Shown here piece after piece: positions 30,361-42,882 of a stretch of 64,000 bases of DNA. Origin of the DNA: Lonicera japonica (taxonomy: Eukaryota; Streptophyta; Magnoliopsida; Dipsacales; Caprifoliaceae); the NCBI GenBank assembly GCA_021464415.1, contig CM038468.1, forward strand, positions 31,050,969 through 31,114,968, written 5' to 3'. A program made the position numbers and the translations under genes. Position 1 is the first letter of the stretch, and the number at the start of each line of letters is the position of its first letter. The notes under the pieces were generated by a model, which was not told the origin of the DNA, made no database searches, and was given only the letters and a program-made list of their open reading frames with translations.

Positions 30361-33300
30361 GGAAAGATATCAGACCCGTCTCCTCAAAACCATCAGTGAT
30401 TAAAGATCGGAAGCTAGAAATTGAACATCTGTAACCAGTGATGGAGAATTTGAAAAACAATGATTCAAGATTTTTTCATTTGTCATTTGTAAGCATGAAC
30501 TATGAAGACTTGAGCCCCATATTGGATTATTTTTTGGAATGTTAGGACATTGGAGAACGTAGGCAACCTGAGAAGTGACGTCAGGCCCGGTCTATTCTAA
30601 TAAAACAATCTTATTCACCCACAATAAGATAATGAAGGATTGGAAAAATAGTTCATTTAAAGGCACAAGTCAATTCGAGGAACAATAAAGGGTTGGTAAA
30701 GAGGAAATCATATGGTAAGGTGTGGAGAAAAGGACAAATCTTGATAAAGGTCTCGAGCAAATTTGCTTTAGGATTTCTTGCGACTGAAACAAAACAAAAT
30801 ATGAATTACCCTTTATAATTGCTAGATTTTCGAAAAAAACAATCTTTGTATTTGCATTTGCATGGGTCTGGGGGTAAATTGTGCATAAAGCATGTTATAT
30901 AATAACCAATACTTTAATGAATAAAATGCACATTACAAAGCACTAACATTTTCATGAAATAATATATAAAAATGAGATTCAAAACACCCATACTACATAA
31001 ATATAATGATTCCAAGGAAAAGTTTTTTCAAAGAAAAACCCAAAACGTAAAGGGTACGGGGGCATGAATTATTCTTAAGGTAGAAGGAGCCAGTAAAGAT
31101 ACTTGAGCTACAAAGTTTCGAGTAAGATTGAAACTCCAAAGGAGATTGCAAAACAGGGAGCGGATCACCTTAAATATGCAAAGAAATGAGATTAAAGCTC
31201 TGAGTGAGATTACAACAAGGGATAAGGAATGCTTTAAGGTTTATGGGATAAGATTCCAAGGCTGATACTTTGATGGATCAATATCAAAACTCTGAATGTG
31301 ACTGCAAAATAGGGTGAGGACAATTCTAAATATGGTGTGGAAGATCCAATACAGATACTTTGACGGAATGGCATCTTCAAAGACTCATCTCACATTCTCA
31401 TCCAAATGCGGACGTTTTGATGAATTAGTATCGCTAAAAAACTTGTTTTTCATCCTCACCCGGCCAGTCATACAGGCAATAACAACTGATCTATCCCAGA
31501 CTAATGAAACCAAAGGTGCATCAAATGAAGCTAGACCGCATGGAAAACTTCGTGTTGAAGTGGAATGAAGATCGGTCATGCAAAGATAGTCTTGGACGTC
31601 CTTATCTCTTATTAGCCTTGCAAAATGCAACGAATCATAGTCATCAAGACGTGGAGTAATCTAATCAAACCAAAACGTGTTGTACGGATGAAGCTTTTCA
31701 CTGAGGATAGATGTATAGCCCGACTGATGCATCTGAAGCCTTACAAAGTAAACTAGTCATAGTCATCAAGATTCGAAATAACCTAATCAAACCAGAATGA
31801 ATTGAAAGGATAAAGCCTCTCATCGAAGAAAGAAGTACATTCCATAATTTAGTGGTAATTTGGAAAAATCCAGCATTGGTTGAATTTTAAGATGTGGCGC
31901 ATGTGTTATTTTCGTATAAAAATTAGGGGTATTTTAAACTGGGAGTGATATTAAAATCTGAAAACTTTACAAAAATATTTTCATAAATCAAAATTGCCTA
32001 AAAGGCCACCAGACCCGCCACATTGCATGCATGTCTCATGTTTTCTGGCATAAATGACATATTCACACAATTTTCTCCAAACGAGAAATTTGAATTGAAA
32101 CGTACCCGTACACGTTGGCGAATCTTGCGTGCCAAAGGCTCCATTATGAACCACGAATGACCTTCCAATAAAGGCCAAAGTGCTATCTAATGATACATCA
32201 ATCTCTATCAGATCCATTTTACCCCAGGGGGTCTTTCAAAATCCACACGTACCCGTTCGTCGTCACACAGAAACAGGCTGTGGTTAATCATCATGACATA
32301 CATGACTAACTGGATTGCTAGAAAGTAAGTATGCGAGCAAGAAAAAGATATGCTAAGAAGAGAATGAAAAGTTTAAAAGTTTAAATGGAAAAAGGTGCCA
32401 TTTTTGTTGCCTAGCTCACTTTGTCGTTTGGGCACTTATTGTATGACAAGTTCCTTGTCACACAACAAGTGGGAGGTTAACCCCAAACGACAAGATCAAC
32501 AAAGTTTTGACAAAATTTTTGCAAAATTGACTCCTTGGAAGTCTGAAAGACTTTTTGGTTAGTTTTTTAAGATGAACAGACTGAGAATCATTAACACACG
32601 CACGACGAAGTAAGATACAAAGCCCAAAAGCTGAATTTTAAGATATGTGGTGGAGCCGAGCTTTGAGGAATGATCAGTCCTGGACACAGTTCAAATCTGG
32701 CAAAAGAGGAAGGTGTAAAAGAGGAATCGGGTGCAAGAAAAAATTGAAAAAGTAGAAAAGGGGAAAATCCCGTTGGTCCAAATGAGGAAAGTGAGAAAAA
32801 CAGAAAGGAATAAAAATCAGCAGGGAGAGCCACACTAAGAGTGACAGTTATGCCAAAAGGCAGAGGGCTAAGTCTTAGGTGAGTAAGGCTCCTGTCTGGA
32901 AAAAAAAAAGATTCGAAAGCCAAAACAATGGGCCGGATATTCTCAAAAACAATAATACAAATGAGGGAGCAATAAGGGCATCAAAAAACAAAAAATGATG
33001 TCGACCAGCACCTTCCTCTGATAAGCCAGAAGGTAACTGGAGAAGGAACTGAGATTTTCCGAAGAGCTTTATCCCCATGTTCAAAGAAGTAAAGCCAGAG
33101 AGTAGAGTTGAGAACTGAGTCCACCATTACGCACGAAAGTCTGAGATTCAAAGAGAACCAACCCAATTTCTTGATGACAGAAGAAAAGTCAAACTGAGGG
33201 TAAGAACAGGTTTTGAAAAAAGCCACACTTGAACTTTCCATATTCTTTCTAGCATAACTTTCTTGCCATAAGATAAGTAGGCATATATGATCAACGGCCA

Positions 33301-34713
33301 ATAGCAGAGGCAATGCAAGGAGAAACGTCGAAGAATAAGAGAAAATATGGACAAATATCCTCAAGAACATGTCTCCAATTATGTGATGTGACATAAAGTT
33401 GATGGAATAATATGATTCTAAAAAAGACCCTATTGACAGAGTCAATCCTAACCCTAGACTGTGACAACAAGACGGTGCGATAGGTGCCGACCCTGCCGCT
33501 CTTGGCAGTCTTAATATCACCTATTTTGGCTGTGTCAGCAAGTACGAAGTCTTATCATGAAGACCTCTCGCTCTTGGCAGTCAGTAACAAGTCATACCTT
33601 CTAAGGGTGGCCAGGAGCGCCATTTCTTGGAAACCGTCACAAAGGAATATCTCTCGACGTTCATCCTTAGATTATGTCAGCAAGACGGTGCTACAGGTGC
33701 CGACCCCGCCTCTCTTCGTAGTCTCTAACACAACCCCTTAGGCTGTGCCAGCAAGATGGTGCGAGAGGTGCAGACCCCCCCCCCACTCTTGGCAATCGCT
33801 AACATATCATACTTTTCTTTCCCTTTTGGATGCGTTCCATGGGAATTTACAAGTTAGCCCAGATTTTGTCAGCAAGATGACGTCCTATTGCGAGGACCAA
33901 TCACTCTTAGCAATCTTAACTCAACCTTTTCAAGCTGTGACAGCAAGATGGTGCGAGAGGTGCAGACCCCCCCACTCTTGGTAGTCACTAATATGACATT
34001 CCTTTTGAAGATGGCTAGGAGTGCCATTTCTTAGAAAATTATCATAAAGGAATATTTCCTGATAGACAACCTCAGTTATGCCAGCAAGATAGTGCGACAA
34101 GTGCCGACCCGACCACTTTTGGTAACCAATAACATCCTCCCCAGAAGTTAGGGAGTTTCATCACATTCTCTATTAGATCAGGGAGTTTTGTCACATGGTT
34201 ATGACAACAAGATTGTGCGATAGGAGCAAACCCCGCTACTCTTGGTAACCACTTCTTCCCCAAAAGAATGGGAAGATTTATCACGATGAAGTCAAGAAGG
34301 TGTCATTCTGAAAAAATCTGAACTCCAAAAACTTTTTCAAATACATTTGCAAAGAACGATAAGTGTTCTTAAGAATAGGCCATTCAGAGGGTAAATGGTA
34401 AGATTGGTACATCCCACAAGTTGAGGGTAAACATTGATAAGCTCAAAAAATCCAAAGAAGGATTGAGATGGATTCCCTGAGGGTTAAGGGGAGAATAGAT
34501 TGATGTATCAGAGATAGCTTGGTCGAGAGGAAGGTCAACCGTGGATCACATTGCCCGAAGCAACAAAAAATTCCCCTACCATGAGGGTACATTTCGATTC
34601 ACAGATTTTCCTGAATAAAATAACCAGTTGAGATTCACGTGAGAGTCGTGAATTGTTGTTTTCTTATTATGTCCCAGAATCCTTGCGAGCAAGATTTTCA
34701 GGACGAGAGGGTC
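30361..34713 (+). mobile_element. 3' non-coding part of an Ogre/Tat-like retrotransposon
   Basis: No conserved coding is present. The region contains several sets of degenerate tandem repeats (for example around 31100-31350, 31620-31830 and 33460-34260) and runs straight into an LTR at 34714. A weak polypurine stretch (GGACGAGAGGG) lies just before the LTR. Ogre elements are known for long, repeat-rich 3' untranslated regions, which this resembles. The pol region is missing, so the copy is deleted. Overlapping minus-strand frames at 32591-33520 have no family motif and look accidental. Confidence 0.5.
33460..34260. repeat. Degenerate minisatellite in the Ogre-like 3' region
   Basis: Seven or more units share GyCAGCAAGAtGGTGCGA-AGGTGC-GACCC (read in short blocks) followed by CTCTTGGCAGTC-like sequence. 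Units are about 90-130 bases with variable spacers. Longer inserts with GGAGTGCCATTTCTTAGAAA recur at about 33610 and 34018. Confidence 0.8.
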
Positions 34714-35889
34714 TGTGAACACCCCAATCTACGACTTTCGTGTGAACTTGATTTTTATACAAACAAGCATTCCGCAGCAAGTCTTGAGTCATCATGCATA
34801 TAAGAGACCATTAAGAAAAATCCTGATTTTCGAGCGCGTCAGGAATTTACCACAACCATGTCTCCACTTCGCTTACTATGACGGGGATTAACTAGCCAGC
34901 CGTACGCCCCCAACCTCACGGTTGGCCGTACCCTCGCTGCACGGTTGGCTTCAAGCCGCACGCCCGAGCGGTACGCCCTAGCCGCACACCTTAGCCGCAA
35001 CCCTCCCTAGCCGCATGGCTGACTCCTAGCCGCGCGGCTACCCATGTCATTTTTCTGCATTTTTTCACTATAAATAGGACCCTTGGGCTCTCATTTTGGG
35101 GATCAACACTCAATAGTGTTTTTAGTAAGGAGAAACTCTGTCAAAATTGTTAGGGAGTAATTTTTAGGGAGAGAATTCTGAGGGAAAGAAAGTTTTAGGG
35201 AGAGAATCCTAGAGAGAGAAAGTTCTAGAGAAAGAAAGGAGCAAGCAAGCAATCCTCGTTCTTCTTCAAACGCATCAGGTACATTTCTCTGTAACTCTCT
35301 TGAATTTCAATACTGCATTTGAATACAAGTTTTAATTGAGAAAATTATACAACTTGTAAAGAAGTCCACTGCTTTCAAAACAAGTCCTTTCTAAGTTTTA
35401 CAAGAAATCTAAAATCCGTTTTGACATGTTTTCAAAAGAAACTAAAATACAAAAAAAATAGTTTTCAAACAAAAGGACCTACGAGACTCTGATTTCATTC
35501 TAGGAATGAATACGTAAGCGCTAGCAAAGCTCGAGTCTGATTTTAAAATACTATTTGAATTTACTCAGAAAGAACTATTCTGAAAACTATTCATACTACT
35601 TGCAAGATGTCTAAAATAGGATTTAAATACATGATTCATTAAGAGACCGAAAGGGCGAATTGGGTGCCTAACACCTTCCCAATTCGTAACATAGTTCCCG
35701 AACCCTAGCAAATTAAGCTTTCAATGAATCTCTGGTTTTAAAACGTATGAAAGATAATTCGTTTTTTAAATTGTCCTTCATACGATCTTTTCTTTGTTTT
35801 CTCGTAAAACAAACTGGAGACTCTACAAAATACGTTTTCCTCCAAAACAAGAAACCGAGAAATACGGGTCGTGGGTAAGGATTCTCACA
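34714..35889 (+). mobile_element. LTR of family A (Ogre/Tat-like), 3' LTR
   Basis: Begins TGTGAACACCCC and ends GGATTCTCACA, with TGTGA/TCACA ends, 1176 bp. A TATAAATAG box at 35069-35077 sets the plus-strand orientation. It matches the solo LTR at 4446-8466 (minus) over the full length. No primer-binding site follows 35889 but retroelement DNA precedes 34714, so it is a 3' LTR. The bases after it are ATAAA; the matching duplication is not in view. Confidence 0.8.
34890..35045. repeat. Cluster of TAGCCGCa/cGGTTGGC motifs in LTR-A U3
   Basis: Around ten short GC-rich units (CTAGCCGC, AGCCGTAC, CGGTTGGC) sit just upstream of the TATA box at 35069. The related solo LTR has a similar cluster at 5310-5450. 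Confidence 0.75.
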
Positions 35890-37338
35890 ATAAAATTTCG
35901 GCATGAGGAGTTCGTTTGAATAACAATCCGCCCTGTAAAATTTGAAACCATTTTAATACAAACCAAAGTTCCAATCATAAATCGTCCAATGAGGTCTCAA
36001 TCCAAGTTAAAATACTATACACCATTTCCAATAGTTATACATATAATCAAATTGAAAGTCAATTATACAAACGATCTTCAGAACTAGTAAAACACAAGTC
36101 GTTTACGGACGACTATAAATGTCTAAGGTAATCAGAGGTTCTAGATTCACAATCGTGCCATCCCCCGAGATATACCTGCAAAACTGGGTTAAAAAATGGG
36201 AGTGAGCCAAATACGGGCTTAGTGGAAACTATAGAGGTTGTATATATAAAAATATACGTTGCGGAAGGAATGCAAGTGAGGTGTAGTAATGAAAGTAATT
36301 TCATTTGTAATAAAAATCATATTATGGTATGCCTGCCAATGCTTTCCCGTCCCCGAAATATCATAAGATATACATTCAGTTGAAAATACAATTAAAAACT
36401 AGCTACTAATATAAAATAGTTATAAGCCTCACACAAACGGTGAAAGAAGTATCGTTCAGATACAAATAGCCTTTAGTAAGGAATATATATATATATATAT
36501 AAGAATCCGTTGGCTAGTTTATACAGCGTAGCATCATAATCGTATCATGTAAAAAAAACATCTCGCCCTCGGCGATCATCTTAAAAACTTGAAACTAGTC
36601 AAGCGTACTACCAGATCTGCATTTCGTGGCCTTTCACTCATGTGGTAGCAGGGCCTTCCGTTCGTTTTCGTGCACGGTTTCAGGTCTTTCACCCAGGGGC
36701 ACTCAGTCCCAACTTACGGCCCCAACATTTAGAGACCAAACCTAGGACCTACCATAGACTAGTGCAACCATGTATATGTACAAATCAAATCACTCAAGTA
36801 ACAAGCCCACAGGCCAGTAATTGTGCCAGATAACTAATAATAAGGTTCATCTCGAACCCATCAATTAGCCAACAAGAATAGAAGTAATTAAATGCTATCT
36901 TTATTTCAAACATATACGTAATACTCTCATACTTGTATAAAGTTTCTACTTATTGCTTACGAAAGCATGAAATATCAGAAATTCACAAACTTAGTTCAAA
37001 GATAAGTTCAACATGTATATGCATCTAGAATACAAGTATATACATATACAAACGTGTCCCTCCAGGACAATTCATAAATCACGTAGCCACTAAGGCTATA
37101 TGTGACAAGGAAATCACCAAATGGTAAAATATGGTGCCAACACATCAAAGCTTATATCATCTATGTGTATATATAGCTTATGAGTATATATATTTATATA
37201 TGCAATAGAACAAATGATAGTATTGTTGTTGTACTTAAACTAACTTCGCCAAGTCCGTTAACTATCGGCCTGGTTAAGAATGTTATCTGTGTGGAAAGTT
37301 TCATACATTTACATCAAATAGGCTCCAAACCAAGTATA

Positions 37339-37372
<34 letters not shown>

Positions 37373-38539
37373 TATAAGCTCTAAGTTCAATACAAACTTC
37401 CCACATGATTAATGTAATTATTTTACTTAAAATAAACTTAGAAATCTGCCCAGCTTAGTTACGGACTGGCAAGTATTTAGTAAATCTCGTAAATACAATG
37501 ATGATGGTCAATGTACAACAACTATATCGCAAGCACAAGTAATTATACCCACACTATACTTTTAATAATATATATATAACCTCATATATATATATATATC
37601 AAAGTTACTACTCACTATCGTACTCGCATAAGAGGGTCGTATGTGAACCATGCTAAAAACTCATGTGTAATTGGGGCTTCAGGTATAAAAGTCATAATCA
37701 AGTTATAAGTGATGCAAATTAACCGAATAATCCGAACAAAATAACCCGAACTCCGATAAACATGAAAATTTTGAAATTGATTACAAAACCCCAAGTTTGG
37801 TTTGATTAAAAGCAATTTATGCGTAATCTCTTGAAAAGAAGTTTGTGTACTAGTGTTCCCACCTATTAAGGGTTAATCCCTCGAAGAATCAAGATGAAAT
37901 AGAGCCGGGCCGAGCAAACAACGAGCTTTCCCTATTTCACAGCCATGGAAGAAGGTGGAGAAGGTGGAGGTGACGATGAATAGTGCTCGATGGTGGCAAA
38001 GAAAGAAGAACTTAGGTTGATACCTCAAATCATGCGTAAAAACCCCCAAATCACCTCTCCTTTCTCTCTCTATGAGCTCTCATGTGTTTTAAAAGAAATG
38101 AGGAATGAATGGAGAAGCTACGTATATATACACTGTTGGTATAATTTTCGGGTACTGTTCACGCGAGTGGGACTTGCAGCGCTGAACTTTGAACGTCGAT
38201 AACTTCTAGCTCGGAAGTCTAATTAAGGTGATCTTTATGTCCACATAAAGCTTATTCAAAGCTCTATAACTTCTTAGAAGGAAGATTTTCCAAATTCTCG
38301 ACAAATTATTCCCAGAAATGCGTCAAAGTCAGCGCGTCAATCTACATCCTGATTTCGACTCGAACCACCCGAAATGACTTACGGCTATTCTAAAATGCTT
38401 ACATATATCAATGTAACTCGTTGGAAGTCTTCGATCCATTCAGATCCTTTTAGAGCAAAATATGGCTATCCGAAGTCCAATTTTGTCTTACACACGACTT
38501 GTATCATGATTCCGAGAAACAGAAATACGGGGTGTTACA
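35890..38539 (-). mobile_element. Truncated LTR of a Tekay/Del-like chromovirus (tentative)
   Basis: On the minus strand it begins TGTAACACCCCGTATTTC at 38539, the typical start of Tekay/Del LTRs, and contains a stretch with CTCGGGGGATGGCACGA (about 36150). It runs 2.65 kb without coding and is cut at 35890 by LTR A, so its other end is absent. It includes AT dinucleotide tracts (36485, 37560) and a CA/TA tract (37340-37372). Its right side abuts Athila copy B. Confidence 0.45.
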
Positions 38540-39053
38540 GAGATGCAAACCTCCTTGAGCTTATTTATTTAGCAAAAATTCCAAGTAAAAGATAACAAAG
38601 TGCTTAGAATTGACAAAGTTCTTAAGATTTTGTTTTTGAAAAGACTTTGTTTTTCCACTACTGATGATTAGAACTCTTTATGATTAAAAATGATTGTGCC
38701 AAAAAAATAAATTGCATAGCATGTTCATTATGGAAATATGGGACTTATTTCTAAAAGAGATGTAAGCAATCTAGATTGTCATTAAATATGGTGTTGAGAG
38801 AAAATTGGAGAAAAATGCCAAATTGCATCAAACAAACCATGGAAATGCTTCAATTCTATCTCTTTAATTTCAAACTTTGGATGTTTGTGGGTATCATCGC
38901 TGGAAACCCTCACGAGACAACACTCGTCTTCTAAGGACACTTATAAGTTTAAAGGCTTAATGCATGTGCTAAATGCATTTTCGGTTACTATATTTTTCTT
39001 TTTTTAAATATTTGCTTGGTAAGGGACTAGCAAGTGTTTAGTTGGGGGGGAGT
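38540..39053 (+). mobile_element. Athila copy B: 3' internal end and polypurine tract
   Basis: Collinear with the 3' non-coding end of Athila copy D (51070-51576), sharing TTTAGCAAAAATTCCAAG, CTCGTCTTCTAAGG and AAGGGACTAGCAAG. It ends in the polypurine tract GGGGGGGAG (39044-39052) directly before an LTR. All upstream parts of the element are missing, replaced by the Tekay-like LTR. Confidence 0.75.
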
Positions 39054-40755
39054 TGAAAAACACATAATTTTGTAAATCATTAGCTCTTTTTAATCAAGCT
39101 TTATCACGTTTATTGTTGTAAAGTAACCAATTTATCCTCTAATCGCATGCATACATAAGTTATCAAGAAATGCTCTAACATTACTTAAAGTAGGAAAAAC
39201 AAGAAAAATTACAAATTGGATTGCAACTAAGGAAGCAAAAAGGTCAAAAGAAGGAAGAACAAGCAATCTCCTAGCTTGCTTGACCGATCATAAAAGTCCT
39301 GCATGACTGGTCATGCAGCCAACTTACAAAGGGAAAAATTGACCCATGACCGGTCATGCAAGGGTTCTATGACTGGTTATAAGTGTTGCAGCACACCAGA
39401 CATTTTTTTGTGGACTTTTTGCTTTGTTTTCTTCTAGGAACCCCTTTTAAGATATTTTCTAACTCTAAGAGCTCGCTTGTAAGATGGGTTTAACAGTGGC
39501 TTGATGTATCTTTCTTGGAGATAACATGTAATCATAAATCAAATATTTTCTTTGGCCCTTTTTATTGACTTTTGAGTTAGGATTCTTAGCCTATAAATAC
39601 AAGACTAGTTCTTGTATTTTAGATATCTTTTTCATAGAATTTCTTATAGTTTTTAATTATCTCTTGTAATAGAACATAGTTGAAAGGAAATGGAGTTTAC
39701 TTTTACAATTTTTGTTTCTACAATTATTATGGAGTAAATTAATTGCTAAGGCTATATAATGAACTTTACCAAGTGATATTTATATAAGTTTATTCTCATT
39801 CCATGGTTAGTATTATTAAATAATTGATGAATCCTTATTTTTTTCATTCAAACAACCATTTCACAAGCTTGTAAGATATCTCCATATGATGATTATACTT
39901 TATATACCCTGTATATTTAGTTCTTAAGCATTAATGGAAAGATGATACACATGTGTAGTTCTTATTAGCTTGTGTCCATTCATTCTTTAAAAGAGAGACT
40001 TTTCATGCCAAGTATGATGAGTTCTTGAGTTCATAGAGCCACCATGAACTTGTTATTCCAATCCTTGATATTCTTAATGATATGTTAAGTACTTTACGCA
40101 CTTCATGTGATGTTAAGACCCATCATCTTCTTATTTAAGATGTGACCAAGGAGGATTTCTTAAGTTTATGCCATAAACAACATCACAAATCATTATGGAT
40201 TCATCATTTACTTATCAAACAAAGTCTATACCGATTGATCCAATCTCCATCTAGACTTCCTAATCTTAAGCAAAGGATATGGTAGGATTCTCGAGCTAAC
40301 TTTTAAAATGGCCATTTTCTTAATCAAATCAATTGCCTAAAGGGAAACTAACCATGAGTTACCAAATGCCTAGTTTAAATTTATGACTTTTCTTTTCTAT
40401 ATCTTGAGTTCATATCTTGATTTAGTTTTATTCGGGAATGGGTTGCACTTGCTTCACACTCTTAGCTACAACATATGAATTAAAAATACACTTATGTTTG
40501 AGTTTTTCTTAAACCTTATCTTGATATGGCATTTATATGAGAATGAGTTGCTTATGCTTCGTACCCTTTTGCTCAAAAGTAGTGGAAAATACTCTTCATT
40601 TAGGAACTACATTTGAAAACTTTGAATGAGATTGTTTTAACATAATCTTGCTAGTAAATGGATTCTAAAATGACCTAGCTAACCTTTCTTTATCATTTGA
40701 TACAACATTTTAATTTAATTTCTAGTTTTCAACATTAACAAACAACAATCAAAAC
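39054..40755 (+). mobile_element. Athila copy B: 3' LTR, truncated at its end
   Basis: Starts TGAAAAACAC after the polypurine tract and follows the other Athila LTRs (for example TATGGAGTAAATTAATTGCTAAGG, read in parts, and GTTAGTATTATTAAATA). The last ~100 bases, which should end in CGGCGTGTCA, are absent; at about 40755 the sequence switches to minus-strand Athila pol. Confidence 0.75.
39281..39382. repeat. Four ATGACYGGTCAT-type palindromes in Athila B LTR
   Basis: Variants at about 39281 (TGACCGATCATA), 39301-39316 (GCATGACTGGTCATGC), 39345-39360 (CATGACCGGTCATGCA) and 39369-39382 (TATGACTGGTTATA). They occupy the same LTR position as the CATGATCGATCATGG cluster in the other copies. Confidence 0.85.
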
Positions 40756-42882
40756 AAATTTTAAAGAAACTTACGATAGATGGTAAAGTCATTCATGAAA
40801 ACTTCCAAGGTCCATTCCACCAAATTGCTAAAGATACTTAACATGCACCATTGGAAAGTGGCCGGTGTGTTACATAATCCAAAGGGCATTCTTTGGTAAG
40901 TGAAGGTGCTCAATGAACATGTAAATGTGGTCTTTTCTTGATCATCTAGATTAATCTTAATTTGATTATAACCGAAAAAATCGTTAAGGAATGAGTAAAA
41001 CTCAAGGACGGCTACCATTTCTAGAGTTTGATCGAAAAAGGGGAGTGAATAATGGTCTTTACAAGTCACCTCATTGAGTTTGTGGTAGTCAATGCACATT
41101 CGCCACCCGGTGGTGACTCTTTGTGGAACTAATTCGTCGAATTCATTGTTAACTATCGTAAGACCCTATTTTTTACTGCCACTTACGTCGAACTAACCTA
41201 TTTACTATCCGAGATTGGATAGATGATCTTTGTATCTAACAATTTAAACACTTCGTTCCTAATAACCTATTGCATGTTAGGGTTCAACAAGCATTGAAAT
41301 TGCCTCCATGTTTTGGCCCTATCCTCCAAGTGAATTTTATGTGTACAAATTAATGGTCTTATTCCTTGGAAGTCTATGAGAGTCCAACCAAAAGCTTTTC
41401 TATGTTTTCCAAACATATTTACTAATCTTACCTCATGATCATCTGAGAGTTTAAATGAAATAATCATCGGGTAAGTTCCTGAAGCTCTTAAAAAGGCATA
41501 CTTCAGGTTGCTCGGCAATGACTTTAGCTCCATTTGGCCTTTGAGCTTCTTGTTGGACATTGGTGTGTTTTCTTCTTCCTCTGAAAGTTCAACATGTTTA
41601 TCAAGCAAAGAAAACACTTGCATACATTCCTTAGGTTCCTCGGAAGTGGTTATAAAACCTTTCGTTGAATCCATTATAAAGTAGCCTCGAAGTGATCTTG
41701 GACCAATGACTCTATTATGTTCACCGCTTTCATCATCTTCATCTTTTTGATTACTCAAAGAGAACATCTTAAGCTCTAGAGTTATGTTTCCAAAAGCTAA
41801 CTTGACAATTTTGTTCTTGCAATTTATAATGGCATTAGCCGTTGCAAGAAATGGTCATCTAAGAATGACTGGAATCTTATTAGCGGGGTTTGACACTAGT
41901 TGCATGTCGAGGATGATGAAATCAATCGAAAAGTAAAACTTGTCAATTTGGACAAGTACATCCTGACCACCCCTCTAGGGATCTTAACGGATGAATCCGT
42001 TAACAGAATTGTCACCTTAGTTGATTTTAATTCTCCCAACCCTAGTTGTTGGTACACGAAATAGGGAAGCACGTTTACACTTGCTCCCAAATAAAGTAAA
42101 GCATTTGTTATTCAACAATTTCCTATAAAGCATGAAATTGTGGGACAACCGAGGCCTTTAAACTTCGAGGCTCTTGTGCCGTGCATGACAGAGCTAACTT
42201 GCTCTATCATGAAGGCCTTCTTCCTCACATTCAACCTTTGTTTCCTTATGCATAAGTCCTTGAGGAACTTAGCATACGAAGTTATTTGATTGACCGCGTC
42301 AAGCAAAGGAATGTTTATTTTTACTTGCATAAAGACATCCAAAATCTCGGTATTATACTTGGATGGTTGGTTCAATCTCTCCAAGAAAGGGACTTTGATT
42401 CCCTTTTTTTTCTCAAGGTCCTCCTTTCCTTATTTATCTTCATCTCCCCTTATCTTTCCTTTTAACCTCTGACTCCTCAACACTAGAAGATCCAACTATG
42501 TCCACCACCTTGGGGGCTTTACAGAAAATAGTCTTATCTATGACTTTTCCACTCCGAAGAGTCGTGATGGATTTAAGTTCTTCCAATTTACTACTACGCG
42601 CTCCTCCCTTTATTACCAAAGCTTGACCTCTAAGGTTAACTAAAGGTTGAGCCAAAAAATTTCCCTTATTTTTGGTTGCTAGGGTTGTGGTAAACTTAAA
42701 CATTTGGGTTTCAAATCACCCACATCACGATCCGTCTTATCGACAAAATTTCTTAACAAAGTTTATATGTTTTTGTTTTGTGGTGGAGCGAGAGAGTTTT
42801 GAGGTTATTGTTGTCTTTGGTTTTGGTTTTGGTTTTGGTTTTGGTATTGGTTATGATTTTGATTCTGATTCCCTGTGATCGC
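40756..42882 (-). pseudogene. Athila copy C, part 1: RT start, protease and end of gag
   Basis: Minus-strand frames run from the end of gag (about 42700, KSITTLRSGKVIDKTI) through the protease region (about 42100) to the start of the reverse transcriptase (40761-41099). The RT has CIDYHKLNEVT and RMPFGLCNTPATF, but its catalytic motif reads FMND instead of FMDD. In the protease the D of the DLGAS motif is Y (LLYLGAS). Stops and frameshifts separate the pieces. RNase H, integrase and the 3' LTR are missing; the copy ends abruptly inside the RT at 40756. At 42882 it is interrupted by copy D and resumes at 53351. Confidence 0.85.

Noticed and set aside
31981..32217. Minus-strand 78-residue frame with IGRSFVVH, faintly like Cu/Zn superoxide dismutase
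   Set aside because: Similarity is limited to a few residues, metal-binding histidines are not in place, and no splice context supports an exon.
32591..33520. Overlapping minus-strand frames of up to 179 residues
   Set aside because: They lie in the repeat-rich 3' non-coding part of an Ogre/Tat-like element, overlap one another in different frames, and show no family motif.
33484..33984. Plus-strand frames of 79-85 residues with repeated PARWCERCRPP-like text
   Set aside because: They are translations of the minisatellite units; the repeated peptide only mirrors the repeated DNA.
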